Below, one piece after another: positions 1 to 8,251 of a stretch of 64,000 nucleotides of DNA. Positions within the stretch are counted from its first letter, which is position 1. Every line of letters starts with the position of its first letter. A program made the position numbers and the translations under genes. Source of the stretch: Phyllobacteriaceae bacterium. Its GTDB lineage: Bacteria > Pseudomonadota > Alphaproteobacteria > Rhizobiales > Rhizobiaceae. A model generated the notes under the pieces. That model saw only the letters and a list, made by a program, of their open reading frames with translations, was not told where the DNA came from and did not search any database. The stretch spans positions 31,502 to 95,501 of the forward strand of contig PAPF01000027.1 in assembly GCA_002708825.1 (NCBI GenBank), given 5' to 3'.

Positions 1-267
1 CGTGTCCCAGAGTTCCACCACCACCTGGTGCGGCGCGGGCAGCACCGGGCGTTCCTGCGCCATGGTCTGGGTGACGAGTTGCGAAACGGACAAGGTCTGC
101 CCGGCCCGCTCCGCCCTGTCATATTCCTGCGGCGCGTTCATGAACACGGCGGCGACATACCAGATCGCGACGATGATGAGCACGACAACGGTGACCGGCA
201 GGGTGTTGCCCTGCCATGCGCGGGCCACCATGGATGACCCGTTCGGGGCAAGTGTGACGGCGCTCAT
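1..267 (-). CDS. ABC transporter permease, N-terminal part only
   Basis: The reverse strand reads from an ATG at 267 for 89 codons to the window edge without a stop, so the C-terminal part is missing. The visible protein has a short hydrophilic N-terminus, one clear membrane helix at about residues 20-42 and a proline-rich stretch ending in an HQVVVELWDT segment, which resembles the start of SsuC/TauC-type permeases. It begins 27 nt after the stop of the ATPase gene, so it is the next gene in that operon. By context it would carry a pyrimidine or pyrimidine breakdown product across the inner membrane. Family is inferred from the neighbour and the topology; the EAA loop is outside the window. 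Confidence 0.75.
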   Translation of the reverse strand, partial: MSAVTLAPNGSSMVARAWQGNTLPVTVVVLIIVAIWYVAAVFMNAPQEYDRAERAGQTLSVSQLVTQTMAQERPVLPAPHQVVVELWDT

Positions 268-294
268 GGGCGCCTCCCGGAAAGCAGGACCGCA

Positions 295-1092
295 TCAGTC
301 ATAGCTGTGCCCCGCCCTCAGCCCTTCGCGCACGCGATGGGCGATCTCCAGGAACTCCGGTGTCTCGCGGATATCCAGCGGCCGCTCCTTCGGCAGCGTG
401 GACTCGATGACATCGGTCACCCGGCCCGGCCGCGGGCTCATCACCACGATCTTGGTGGAAAGATAGACCGCCTCCGGAATGGAGTGCGTGACGAAGCAGA
501 TCGTCTTGTCCGTCCGGTCCCACAACTTGAGGAGTTGCTCGTTGAGGTGGTCGCGCACGATCTCGTCCAGCGCGCCGAACGGTTCGTCCATGAGCAGCAG
601 GTCCGCATCGAAGGCAAGCGCCCTTGCGATGGAGGCGCGCTGCTGCATGCCGCCAGAGAGTTGCCAGGGATATTTCTTGCCGAACCCCGCCAGGTCCACA
701 AGGTCGAGCACGCGGGCAATACGCTCGCGTTGCTCGGCGCGGGGAATGCCCATGATTTCGAGCGGCAGCGCGATGTTCTTCTCGATGGTCCGCCACGGAT
801 AGAGCGAGGCGGACTGGAACACGTAGCCGTAGGCGCGTGCGCGCCGGGCTTCTTCCGGCGTCATGCCGTTGACCGATATGGTGCCCCCGGTCGGCTGTTC
901 GAGATCGGCAATGACGCGCAGGAACGTGGTCTTGCCGCAGCCCGAAGGCCCGATGAAGGAGACGAATTCGCCCTTGCCGATGTCCAGGTTGACATCCGAC
1001 AGGGCGTGAACCGGCCCGTCATTGGTCTCGAACGTCAGCGAAAGGTCCTGGGCGGAGATGACTCCGCCCGTCTTGATGATTGCGTGTTGCAA
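295..1092 (-). CDS. ABC transporter ATP-binding protein (nitrate/sulfonate/taurine type)
   Basis: ATPase subunit of an importer of the SsuB/TauB group, acting on the cytoplasmic face of the inner membrane. Walker A (GPSGCGKTT) is at about residues 48-56, followed by the signature LSGGMQQRASIARAL, Walker B LLLMDEPFGALD and the switch histidine in CFVTHSIPEA. I chose a TTG start at 1092, one base after the stop of the dihydropyrimidinase gene, with a GGGG ribosome-binding stretch before it. An upstream alternative start at 1143 would put 17 extra residues inside the previous gene. Tight coupling to dihydropyrimidinase suggests uptake of pyrimidines, hydantoin-like compounds or ureido acids. The binding protein is not in the window. 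Confidence 0.88.
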   Translation of the reverse strand: MQHAIIKTGGVISAQDLSLTFETNDGPVHALSDVNLDIGKGEFVSFIGPSGCGKTTFLRVIADLEQPTGGTISVNGMTPEEARRARAYGYVFQSASLYPWRTIEKNIALPLEIMGIPRAEQRERIARVLDLVDLAGFGKKYPWQLSGGMQQRASIARALAFDADLLLMDEPFGALDEIVRDHLNEQLLKLWDRTDKTICFVTHSIPEAVYLSTKIVVMSPRPGRVTDVIESTLPKERPLDIRETPEFLEIAHRVREGLRAGHSYD

Positions 1093-1093
1093 G

Positions 1094-2545
1094 TTACACC
1101 CCGCTCGCCGGAATGCCGCTGCGCTCCACCTTGCGAGGCGCAACCAGTTCCTTCCAGGTCGAAAGGGCCTTGTTCACCGCCATGTGCGGCTCCCGGCCGA
1201 CGAACTCGCCATGGCCGGGCTTCGCCTGCACCTCGCCATTGTCGACCGCGATCTCGCCGCGCGTCAGCACGTATTTGGGCAGGCCCTTCACCTTGATGCC
1301 CTCAAAGACATTGTAGTCGATGGCCGATTGCTGCTTGTCGGCAGAGATTGTCTTCTCGGCCTCCGGGTCCCAGACCACGATATCCGCATCCGCGCCTTCC
1401 ACGATGGCGCCCTTGCGGGGATACATGTTGAGAATCTTGGCGATGTTGGTGGACGTGACCGCGACGAACTCGTTCATGGTCAGCCGCCCGGTGTTGACGC
1501 CATGGGTCCACAGGACCGGCATGCGGTCTTCCAGTCCGCCCGTGCCGTTCGGGATCTTGGTGAAATCGCCCACGCCGTAGCGCTTCTGTTCCGTCGTGAA
1601 CGCGCAATGGTCGGTCGCGACCACCTGCAGCGATCCGGACGCCAGGCCCGCCCACAGCGAATCCTGGTGCTGCTTGTTGCGGAAGGGCGGGCTCATCACG
1701 CGCCGCGCGGCATGGTCCCAGTCCTTGTCGAAATACTCGTTCTCGTCCAGCACCAGGTGCTGGATCAGCGGCTCGCCGAAGACCCGCATGCCCTTCTGGC
1801 GTGCCCGGCGGATGGCCTCGTGGGCCTGTTCGCAGGACGTATGCACGACATAGAGCGGCACGCCGGCCATGTCGGCGATCATGATGGCGCGGTTCGTCGC
1901 CTCGCCCTCCACCTCCGGCGGGCGCGAATAGGCGTGCGCCTCCGGCCCGTCATTGCCTTCCGCCATCAGCTTCTGCTGCAGGGATGCGACGACATCGCCG
2001 TTCTCGGCATGGACGAGCGGCAGCGCGCCCAGTTCGGCGCAACGCTGGAACGACGCGTACATCTCGTCGTCATTGACCATCAGAGCGCCCTTGTAGGCCA
2101 TGAAGTGCTTGAACGAGGTGATGCCGCGCTCCACGACTTCCGGCATCTCGTTGAAGACCTGCTCGCCCCACCAGGTAATCGCCATGTGGTAGGAATAGTC
2201 GCAGCACGCCCGCGTCGACTTGTTCGACCAGCGGTCAATGGCCGCCAGCAGGGATTCGCCCGGGTTCGGCAGGCAGAAATCCACCACCATCGTGGTCCCG
2301 CCGGACACCGCGGCACGAGTTCCGCTTTCGAAATCGTCCGACGAATAGGTGCCCATGAAGGGCATTTCGAGATGCGTGTGCGGATCGATTCCGCCCGGCA
2401 TCACATAGCAGCCGGTGGCGTCGATCTCGTGATCGCCGTGCAGGTCGTGCCCGATTGCGACGATCTTGTCGTGCTTGACCAGCACGTCCGCCTTCCAGGT
2501 GCGGTCGGCTGTGACAATTGTTCCGTTCTTGATGACCTTGCTCAT
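1094..2545 (-). CDS. hydA: Dihydropyrimidinase (D-hydantoinase)
   Basis: Zinc amidohydrolase that opens 5,6-dihydrouracil or dihydrothymine to N-carbamoyl-beta-alanine or N-carbamoyl-beta-aminoisobutyrate, the second step of reductive pyrimidine breakdown. The 483 residues match the usual family length. The HxH metal pair is H56/H58 in DPHTHLEMPF. The carboxylated bridging lysine is expected at K152 in FMAYKG. Further ligands fit the histidines in PLVHAENGD and VVHTSCEQA and the aspartate in ATDHCAF. The start has a good AAGGGG site upstream. It lies in one minus-strand operon behind the aminotransferase, amidohydrolase and aldolase genes. Hydantoinase activity on other cyclic ureides is possible, but PreT/PreA nearby favours dihydropyrimidines. 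Confidence 0.95.
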   Translation of the reverse strand: MSKVIKNGTIVTADRTWKADVLVKHDKIVAIGHDLHGDHEIDATGCYVMPGGIDPHTHLEMPFMGTYSSDDFESGTRAAVSGGTTMVVDFCLPNPGESLLAAIDRWSNKSTRACCDYSYHMAITWWGEQVFNEMPEVVERGITSFKHFMAYKGALMVNDDEMYASFQRCAELGALPLVHAENGDVVASLQQKLMAEGNDGPEAHAYSRPPEVEGEATNRAIMIADMAGVPLYVVHTSCEQAHEAIRRARQKGMRVFGEPLIQHLVLDENEYFDKDWDHAARRVMSPPFRNKQHQDSLWAGLASGSLQVVATDHCAFTTEQKRYGVGDFTKIPNGTGGLEDRMPVLWTHGVNTGRLTMNEFVAVTSTNIAKILNMYPRKGAIVEGADADIVVWDPEAEKTISADKQQSAIDYNVFEGIKVKGLPKYVLTRGEIAVDNGEVQAKPGHGEFVGREPHMAVNKALSTWKELVAPRKVERSGIPASGV

Positions 2546-2580
2546 GGTCCGTTCCCCTTATTGGTTTTGATTGGTACGGC

Positions 2581-3339
2581 TCAACTGGCGTAAGAGGGGT
2601 CCTCCGCGTCCAGAATCCGTTTCATCTCCTCGAAATGGGCGAATTCAGCCTGTTTGTAGACCTCCCATTCGGCCGCTGTGGCTTCCGCCAGTTCGTCATC
2701 CATGATGGCGAGCGGCCGGCCGGTCTGGTAGGCCAGCACCAGTTGGCGCGCTGCCCTTTCCAGATGGTACATGGCATCGAAGGCTTCCGCGACCGTGGGG
2801 GCGACGGTCGTCACGCCATGATTGCCCATCATCACCTGCCGGTGATTGCCGATGGCCGCGGCGATCCGCTCGCCCTCGGCCTCCTGCGTCGCGATCCCGC
2901 CAAAGTCGAGATCGTAGGCGATGCGCCGGAAGAAGCGCGCCGTCACCTGGTCGACCGGATGGATCACCGGATCCTTCAGGCAGGCCAGCGTCGTGGCGTA
3001 GGGCGGGTGCAGGTGCAGCGCCACCCGCGCCTGCGGCAGGCGCCGGTGAATGGCCGAATGGATCGACCATGCCGACGGATCCGGCGCATCCGGGCGGTTC
3101 ATGGTTTCCGGGTCGTCGGCATCCACCAGCAGCAGGTCCGATGCCCTGAGCCGCGAGAAATGCCGCCAGCGCGGATTGACCAGAAACCGTTTCCCGTCGG
3201 CCGACACGGCCGCCGAGAAGTGGTTCGCGACGCCCTCGTGCCAGTCGTTGCGCGCCGCCAGCCGGAGCGCGGCCGCGAGATCGATGCGCAGTTGCGCCTC
3301 GTCGGTCGCGGCTGCCGCTGTATCCCGGATCGCAGTCAA
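2581..3339 (-). CDS. Class II aldolase/adducin-family protein
   Basis: Member of the class II aldolase/adducin fold, a metal-dependent group that includes fuculose-phosphate aldolase and decarboxylases. The histidine pair in ALHLHPPYAT and the later MGNHGV histidine fit the metal site. A TTG start at 3339 is preferred: it follows the stop of the amidohydrolase gene by 7 nt and has GTGGAG upstream; the longer frame to 3393 would overlap that gene. This gives about 252 residues. No such enzyme belongs to the textbook reductive pyrimidine route, so its role in the operon is unknown. It might handle a C3/C4 product after transamination, such as a semialdehyde or hydroxy acid. Function beyond family is not assignable. 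Confidence 0.8.
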   Translation of the reverse strand: MTAIRDTAAAATDEAQLRIDLAAALRLAARNDWHEGVANHFSAAVSADGKRFLVNPRWRHFSRLRASDLLLVDADDPETMNRPDAPDPSAWSIHSAIHRRLPQARVALHLHPPYATTLACLKDPVIHPVDQVTARFFRRIAYDLDFGGIATQEAEGERIAAAIGNHRQVMMGNHGVTTVAPTVAEAFDAMYHLERAARQLVLAYQTGRPLAIMDDELAEATAAEWEVYKQAEFAHFEEMKRILDAEDPSYAS

Positions 3340-3346
3340 TGGTCCG

Positions 3347-4597
3347 TCACTCCACGATCTGGGCGGTTTCGACCACGGCATGGAACAGGACATCGGCGCC
3401 CGCGCGCGCCCATTCCTTCGATATCTCCTCCGCCTCGTTGTGCGACAGCCCGTCGACGCAGGGACACATCACCATCGCAGTCGGCGCCACGCGGTTGATC
3501 CAGCAGGCGTCATGGCCGGCGCCGGAGATGATGTTCCGGTGCGAGTAGCCCAGCCGTTCGGCGGCATCGCGGATCGCCTTGACGCAACCGGCGTCGAACT
3601 CCACCGGATCGAACCCGCCGACCTTCTCGAACTCCACCTGCAAGCCCATCTCGTCGCAGATTTCCTTCGCTCCGATCTTCAGGCGCTGTTCCATGTCCTG
3701 GATGACGGCGAGATCCGGCGAGCGGAAGTCCACCGTGAAAACAGCCTTGCCGGGAATGACGTTGCGGCTGTTGGGGTGAACCTCGATATGCCCTGCCGCG
3801 CCGACGGCATGCGGCGCATGCGAAAGCGCGATCTCGTCGACAAGCTGGAGGATGCGCGCCATGCCGAGACCGGCATTGCGGCGCATCGGCATGGGCGTGG
3901 AGCCGGTATGCGCCTCCTTGCCCGTCACCGTCACCTGCGTCCATGAAAGGCCCTGCCCGTGCGTGACGACGCCGATGTCCTTGCCTTCGGCTTCCAGGAT
4001 CGGCCCCTGCTCGATATGCAGCTCGAAGAACGCGTGCATCTTGCGCGCCCCGACCTTTTCCTCGCCCTTCCAGCCGATGCGCACGAGTTCGTCGCCGAAG
4101 CGCTTGCCCTCCGCATCCGTCCGGTCATAGGCCCAGTCCTGGCCGTGAATGCCGGCGAAGACACCCGAGGCGAGCATGGCCGGCGCAAACCGCGTGCCCT
4201 CCTCGTTCGTCCAGTTGGTGACGACGATCGGATGCTTGGTGCGGATGCCGAGATCGTTCAGCGTGCGGATCACCTCCAGGCCACCCAGAACGCCCAGCAC
4301 GCCGTCATACTTGCCGCCGGTCGGCTGCGTGTCGAGATGAGAGCCCACATAGACCGGCAAGGCGCCGGCGTCCTCGCCCGGACGCATGGCAAACATGTTG
4401 CCCATCTCGTCCACGCCCATGGTGCAGCCGGCTGCCTCGCACCAGGCCTGGAAGAGCCGGCGCCCCTCGCCATCGGCATCGGTCAGTGTCTGGCGGTTGT
4501 TGCCGCCAGCCACCCCCGGACCGATTTTCGCCATTTCCATGAGCGAATCCCACAGCCTGTCGGCGTTGATCCGCATGTTTTCACCCGGTGCTGCCAT
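3347..4597 (-). CDS. Zn-dependent N-carbamoyl amino acid amidohydrolase (beta-ureidopropionase type)
   Basis: M20-family amidohydrolase of the HyuC/AmaB/PydC group, 416 residues, cytoplasmic. It should cut N-carbamoyl-beta-alanine to beta-alanine, CO2 and ammonia, the third step of pyrimidine reduction. Metal-site motifs are visible in family order: VGSHLDTQPTGGKYDG, TNWTNEEGTRF, FFELHIEQGP and, near the C-terminus, GAGHDACWINR with GLSHNEAEE. It follows the aminotransferase gene by about 70 nt and is followed after 7 nt by the aldolase-like gene. The same family hydrolyses N-carbamoyl-L-amino acids and allantoate; the neighbouring dihydropyrimidinase and beta-alanine aminotransferase favour the ureidopropionase role. 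A clean ATG at 4597 has AAGGGG upstream. Confidence 0.9.
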   Translation of the reverse strand: MAAPGENMRINADRLWDSLMEMAKIGPGVAGGNNRQTLTDADGEGRRLFQAWCEAAGCTMGVDEMGNMFAMRPGEDAGALPVYVGSHLDTQPTGGKYDGVLGVLGGLEVIRTLNDLGIRTKHPIVVTNWTNEEGTRFAPAMLASGVFAGIHGQDWAYDRTDAEGKRFGDELVRIGWKGEEKVGARKMHAFFELHIEQGPILEAEGKDIGVVTHGQGLSWTQVTVTGKEAHTGSTPMPMRRNAGLGMARILQLVDEIALSHAPHAVGAAGHIEVHPNSRNVIPGKAVFTVDFRSPDLAVIQDMEQRLKIGAKEICDEMGLQVEFEKVGGFDPVEFDAGCVKAIRDAAERLGYSHRNIISGAGHDACWINRVAPTAMVMCPCVDGLSHNEAEEISKEWARAGADVLFHAVVETAQIVE

Positions 4598-4666
4598 TCC
4601 TGTTCCCCTTCTGTCTTCTTGTCTGGAGCGGCATGCGGCGGGTCTGCCCCGGTTGGATCGAAAGTC

Positions 4667-5995
4667 TCAATCCACCTCGTTCAGCACCTCGCGCACATGG
4701 TCGATGAGTTCGTCGATCTGGCCCTTCGTGATAATCAGCGGCGGCGACAGGGCGATGATGTCGCCTGTCGTGCGGATCAGGGCGCCCTTCTCGTAGGCCT
4801 TGACGAAGGCCGAGAAGGCCCGGCGGGTCGGTTCGCCGGCAATGGGCTCCAGTTCGATGGCCCCGACGAGGCCGATATTGCGGATGTCGATGACGTGCGG
4901 CTCGTCTTTCAGCGAATGCAGCGCGTCTTCCCAGTGCTGCGCCAGTTCCGCGCCGCGCTCGAGCAGGCCTTCTTCCTTGTAGGTGTCGAGCGTGGCGATG
5001 GCCGCAGCCGAGGCAATCGGGTTGCCCGAATAGGTATAGCCGTGGAAGAACTCGATCAGGTGCTCAGGCCCGGTCATGAAGGTGTCGTGGATCTCCTTGG
5101 TCACGAACACCGCGCCCATCGGGATCACGCCGTTGGTCAGGCCCTTGGCAGTTACCATGATGTCGGGCTTCACGCCGAAGTAATCGGCGCCGAACGGCGT
5201 GCCGAGACGCCCGTAGCCCGTGATCACCTCGTCGAAGATCAGCAGGATGCCGTGCTTGGTGCAGATGTCGCGCAGGCGCTGGAGATAACCCTTCGGCGGA
5301 ATGAGCACGCCGGTCGAGCCCGCCACCGGCTCCACGATCACCGCGGCGATGGTCGAGGCGTCGTGCAGCGTCACGATCCGCTCCAGTTCGTCCGCCAGGT
5401 CGCCGCCGTGCTCCGGCTCGCCGCGGGTGAATGCGTTCTTGCCCGGCTGGTGCGTGTGGGGCATGTGGTCCACGCCGGTCAGCAGCGTGCCGAACATCTT
5501 CCGGTTGGCCACGATGCCACCCACCGAGATGCCGCCGAAGTTGACCCCGTGATAGCCCCGCTCGCGACCGATCAGGCGGAACCGCGATCCGTTGCCCTTG
5601 GCCCGGTGATAGGCGATGGCGACCTTGAGCGCCGTGTCGACCGATTCCGACCCCGAATTCGTGAACAGCACATGCGCCATGTTGTCCGGCGCGATGTCGA
5701 TGAGCCGGTTGGCCAGTTCGAAAGCCTTGGGATGGCCCATCTGGAAGGCCGGGGCATAGTCAAGCTCGCCTGCCTGCTCGCGAATCGCTTCCGTGATCTT
5801 CGGCCGGCAATGACCGGCATTGACGCACCAAAGGCCCGCCGTGCCGTCGAGGATCTTGCGCCCGTCGGAGGCGGTGTAGTGCATGTCCTGCGCACCCACC
5901 AGCATTCGTGGCGCCTTCTTGAACTGGCGATTGGCCGTGAAAGGCATCCAGAACGCACTCAGATCGTTTGGCGCCACTGCAAGACGGTTGGACAT
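4667..5995 (-). CDS. Omega-amino acid:pyruvate aminotransferase (beta-alanine transaminase)
   Basis: Class III PLP aminotransferase of about 442 residues. It should move the amino group of beta-alanine or beta-aminoisobutyrate to pyruvate, giving malonate semialdehyde and alanine. The PLP lysine is in DIMVTAKGLTNG, preceded by LLIFDEVITGYGRLG, and the small-domain YTYSGNPIASAAA follows. I chose the ATG at 5995, whose protein starts MSNRLAVAPNDLSAFW, typical of this group; a TTG at 6076 would add 27 unlikely residues. It is the first gene of the minus-strand operon (aminotransferase, amidohydrolase, aldolase, dihydropyrimidinase, ABC genes). A RutR-like operator sits about 65-80 nt before the start. 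Confidence 0.9.
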   Translation of the reverse strand: MSNRLAVAPNDLSAFWMPFTANRQFKKAPRMLVGAQDMHYTASDGRKILDGTAGLWCVNAGHCRPKITEAIREQAGELDYAPAFQMGHPKAFELANRLIDIAPDNMAHVLFTNSGSESVDTALKVAIAYHRAKGNGSRFRLIGRERGYHGVNFGGISVGGIVANRKMFGTLLTGVDHMPHTHQPGKNAFTRGEPEHGGDLADELERIVTLHDASTIAAVIVEPVAGSTGVLIPPKGYLQRLRDICTKHGILLIFDEVITGYGRLGTPFGADYFGVKPDIMVTAKGLTNGVIPMGAVFVTKEIHDTFMTGPEHLIEFFHGYTYSGNPIASAAAIATLDTYKEEGLLERGAELAQHWEDALHSLKDEPHVIDIRNIGLVGAIELEPIAGEPTRRAFSAFVKAYEKGALIRTTGDIIALSPPLIITKGQIDELIDHVREVLNEVD

Positions 5996-6060
5996 GCGGT
6001 TTTCTCCCCGGTTGTTGAGCCGGTGCTGTTTGACCACGGCTGAAGCTGTGATACATATTT

Positions 6061-6076
6061 TTGACCGGTTGGACAA
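6061..6076. promoter_or_regulatory. RutR-like operator upstream of the aminotransferase operon
   Basis: The 16-base sequence TTGACCGGTTGGACAA matches the known RutR consensus TTGACCANNTGGTCAA at 12 of 14 fixed positions. It lies between the divergent aminotransferase operon and rutR. Assignment is by comparison with the E. coli consensus; binding is inferred. Confidence 0.6.
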
Positions 6077-6188
6077 ATCGTAGCATTGCCAATGCGAGGG
6101 TCAAGGGAAATTGCATGAGAGGGACAACCGTGACCACATTTAAGCCGGTGCCCCCCGGCCGGATGCGCAAGAACCGGAAACCCGCGCC

Positions 6189-6818
6189 ATGGCGATGACG
6201 GAAAACCGGCCACAAACGCGAATCCAGCGCGAAAAGCGCGAGGTCATTCTCGAAGCCGCCCTCGATGTCTTTTCATCGCACGGATTTCGCGGCGCGACAA
6301 TCGACCAGATCGCCGACGCCGCCGGCATGTCGAAACCCAACCTCCTCTATTACTTCAAGACCAAGGAAGCGATCTTCGAGACGCTGATCCACGGCCTGCT
6401 CGACATGTGGCTCGATCCGCTGAAAGCCATGAACGAGGATGGCGACGCGATCGTCGAACTGCGCTCCTACATCCGCCGCAAGATCGAGATGGCGCGCGAT
6501 TTCCCGCGCGAAAGCCGTCTGTTTGCAAACGAAATCCTGCAAGGCGCGCCGCGGATCGTGGCAATGCTGGAGGGTGAACTGAAGCCGCTGGTCGACGAGA
6601 AGGCCAAGGTCCTGAAAAGCTGGATGCGCGCGGGCAAGCTCAAACAGGCCGATCCCTATCACCTGATCTTCGCCATCTGGGCGACCACCCAGCATTACGC
6701 CGATTTCGACATCCAGGTGCGGACCGTCCTGGGCCCCGACCGTGGTGGAGACGGCCGTTTCGAGGACGCCGCACGCTTTCTCGAACAACTCTTCCTTGCC
6801 GGCCTGCAACCCGGTTAG
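6189..6818 (+). CDS. rutR: TetR-family regulator, RutR-like
   Basis: DNA-binding repressor of 209 residues with an N-terminal TetR helix-turn-helix (about residues 16-62; TIDQIADAAGMSKPNLLYYFKTK) and a C-terminal ligand domain resembling RutR (LRSYIRRKIEMARDFPRESRLFANEILQG region, residues 90-120). RutR of E. coli senses uracil and thymine. It lies divergent from the pyrimidine operon starting with the aminotransferase and points towards the preT/preA operon, and RutR-like operators precede both. This supports control of pyrimidine catabolism. In E. coli RutR controls the oxidative rut pathway; here its apparent targets are the reductive pathway. The ATG at 6189 begins MAMTENRP; starting at the next ATG would remove only two residues. 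Confidence 0.88.
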   Translation: MAMTENRPQTRIQREKREVILEAALDVFSSHGFRGATIDQIADAAGMSKPNLLYYFKTKEAIFETLIHGLLDMWLDPLKAMNEDGDAIVELRSYIRRKIEMARDFPRESRLFANEILQGAPRIVAMLEGELKPLVDEKAKVLKSWMRAGKLKQADPYHLIFAIWATTQHYADFDIQVRTVLGPDRGGDGRFEDAARFLEQLFLAGLQPG

Positions 6819-6923
6819 CACCGGCGCATCCCTCGCTTTTCCTGGTCCCTGCACTGGTCAGGCGGCGCCAAAGCGTTCAGGCTGCCGGCATGGCATGCTT
6901 CACGGGAAGAAAGGGAGAACACC

Positions 6924-7235
6924 ATGGCAAAGCTCGTCGTCATCTACCGGGAACCGAAGGATCCGGCTGCCTTTGACGCCTATTACGCCGCGACGCATGT
7001 TCCGCTCGCCCAGAAGATACCGGGCGTGAAACGCTTCGATGTCTCCACCGGCCCCGTGACCGGACCGAAGGGCAAAACCGATGTGCACCTGGTTGCAACG
7101 CTCTATTTCGGCTCGCTGGCCGACCTCAAGGCTGGCCTTGCCTCGCCTGAGGGACAGGCAGCGGCAGCCGACCTGGCCAATTTCGCCGACGGCGGCGTCG
7201 AGTTGCTGATGTTCGAATCCCGTGCAATCGGCTGA
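6924..7235 (+). CDS. EthD-family protein
   Basis: Small 103-residue protein of the EthD/ferredoxin-like dimeric alpha-beta barrel fold. Typical features are the opening KLVVIYREPKDPAAFDAYYAATHVPLAQKIPGV, with YYxxTHxPLA, and a central ATLYFGSLADLKAGLASPEGQAAAADL. EthD proteins accompany degradation enzymes; many have no proven reaction. It lies 105 nt after rutR on the same strand, with AAGGGAGAAC before the ATG, and converges on the EamA transporter gene. Location suggests a helper in pyrimidine or beta-alanine metabolism, but this is only context. Confidence 0.85.
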   Translation: MAKLVVIYREPKDPAAFDAYYAATHVPLAQKIPGVKRFDVSTGPVTGPKGKTDVHLVATLYFGSLADLKAGLASPEGQAAAADLANFADGGVELLMFESRAIG

Positions 7236-7252
7236 ACCGGGGCTGACTGGCC

Positions 7253-8161
7253 TTACGTGTCCGGCGAAAGGGCGAGGACCACGAGGCCCAGCACGGTGAA
7301 CAGCGCACCGGCCATGACCACGGGCGCGGCCCAGCCATGGCCGATCAGGCCCTCAAGCATGATGACGAAAGTCGGCGTCAGGTAACCGTAGGCAAAGACC
7401 TTGGCGGCCGGCAGCCTCAGAGAGGCGAACTGCACGAGGAAAAGCGTGAAGGCCGTCGTCACGATGGCAAGATAGGCCACCGCCACCCACACGATTGCCG
7501 GCAGCCCGGCCCAGTCCGTTTCCGCGATGCCGGACCAGCCATAGAGCGAGACGATGACGGCGGTCGCCGCCACCGACCACATCGTGGAGACAGTGACGGG
7601 TTCGCCGCGCGAAAACAGCCGGACGAGAGGCGCATAGGCGGCATGGCAGATCACGCCGACCAGATAGACCAGTTCGCCGCGTCCGATCTCGAAGCGCATG
7701 AGGGCGGCCGGATCCCCGCGAAAGATGACCCAGACGGCGCCTGAAGCGGCGACAAGCAGGCTGACAAGCACGACCGGGCGCGGAACCTGGCGCAGCAGGA
7801 GGAAACCGAAGATCGCCGAGAAGAAAGGGTTCAGCGTGAAGATGGCGCCGATGGAAACCGGGCTGGCAATGCCAAGCGCGTAGAACATCGTGACGAAATA
7901 GACGCTCATCACGCCGCCCAGCAAGAGGAAGCGCCACGGCTGGGCCGGCCAGCGCAATCCGCCGCGTACCGTTGCCGCCACCACCAGCGCCATCACGCCC
8001 GCGCCGAGGACGAAACGGATGGCGGTGATCGGCGCCGCGCCGATATGCGGCGCCGTCAGTGCACCCAGGGTGAACGAAGCCGAGATCAGCGCCGCGAACA
8101 GCAGCATCGCCATGTGGCCGAGCCACTTCTGCCGCCCCACGGCGTGTGACTGTCGGCTCAT
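7253..8161 (-). CDS. EamA/DMT-family transporter
   Basis: Inner-membrane protein of 302 residues with about ten hydrophobic helices in two EamA halves, the usual architecture and length for drug/metabolite transporters such as RhtA and YdcZ relatives. Half one runs to about residue 155 and contains PITAIRFVLGAG; half two starts near RGELVYLVGVICHAAYAPL. It is the last gene of the preT-preA operon, separated from preA by 90 nt that hold a strong hairpin, and has an excellent AAGGAGGAG site. It may export or import a pyrimidine or breakdown product, but substrate prediction within this family is unreliable. Confidence 0.88.
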   Translation of the reverse strand: MSRQSHAVGRQKWLGHMAMLLFAALISASFTLGALTAPHIGAAPITAIRFVLGAGVMALVVAATVRGGLRWPAQPWRFLLLGGVMSVYFVTMFYALGIASPVSIGAIFTLNPFFSAIFGFLLLRQVPRPVVLVSLLVAASGAVWVIFRGDPAALMRFEIGRGELVYLVGVICHAAYAPLVRLFSRGEPVTVSTMWSVAATAVIVSLYGWSGIAETDWAGLPAIVWVAVAYLAIVTTAFTLFLVQFASLRLPAAKVFAYGYLTPTFVIMLEGLIGHGWAAPVVMAGALFTVLGLVVLALSPDT

Positions 8162-8176
8162 GGTTCTCTCCTCCTT

Positions 8177-8230
8177 GCGTGCCGGGACTGGCCGCGGACC
8201 GGATCGCGATCCGGAGCCAGCCCGGCACGC
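8177..8230 (-). terminator. Hairpin between preA and the EamA gene
   Basis: Arms GCGTGCCGGG (8177-8186) and CCCGGCACGC (8221-8230) are perfectly complementary and enclose a second palindrome, CCGGATCGCGATCCGG. No clear T-run follows on the minus strand, so this may be a partial terminator or a 3'-end stabiliser that lowers transporter expression relative to preA. Confidence 0.5.
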
Positions 8231-8251
8231 TCGGGGGAGTATCTGTCAGGC

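Noticed and set aside
1022..2593. Long open antisense frame (523 codons) over the dihydropyrimidinase gene
   Set aside because: The opposite strand encodes a complete enzyme with metal ligands. The antisense translation is rich in Arg/His/Ala with no recognisable fold, typical of GC-rich codon shadows.
3959..6043. 694-codon open frame antisense to the aminotransferase and amidohydrolase genes
   Set aside because: It crosses two well-supported genes, has no ribosome site and no family resemblance.
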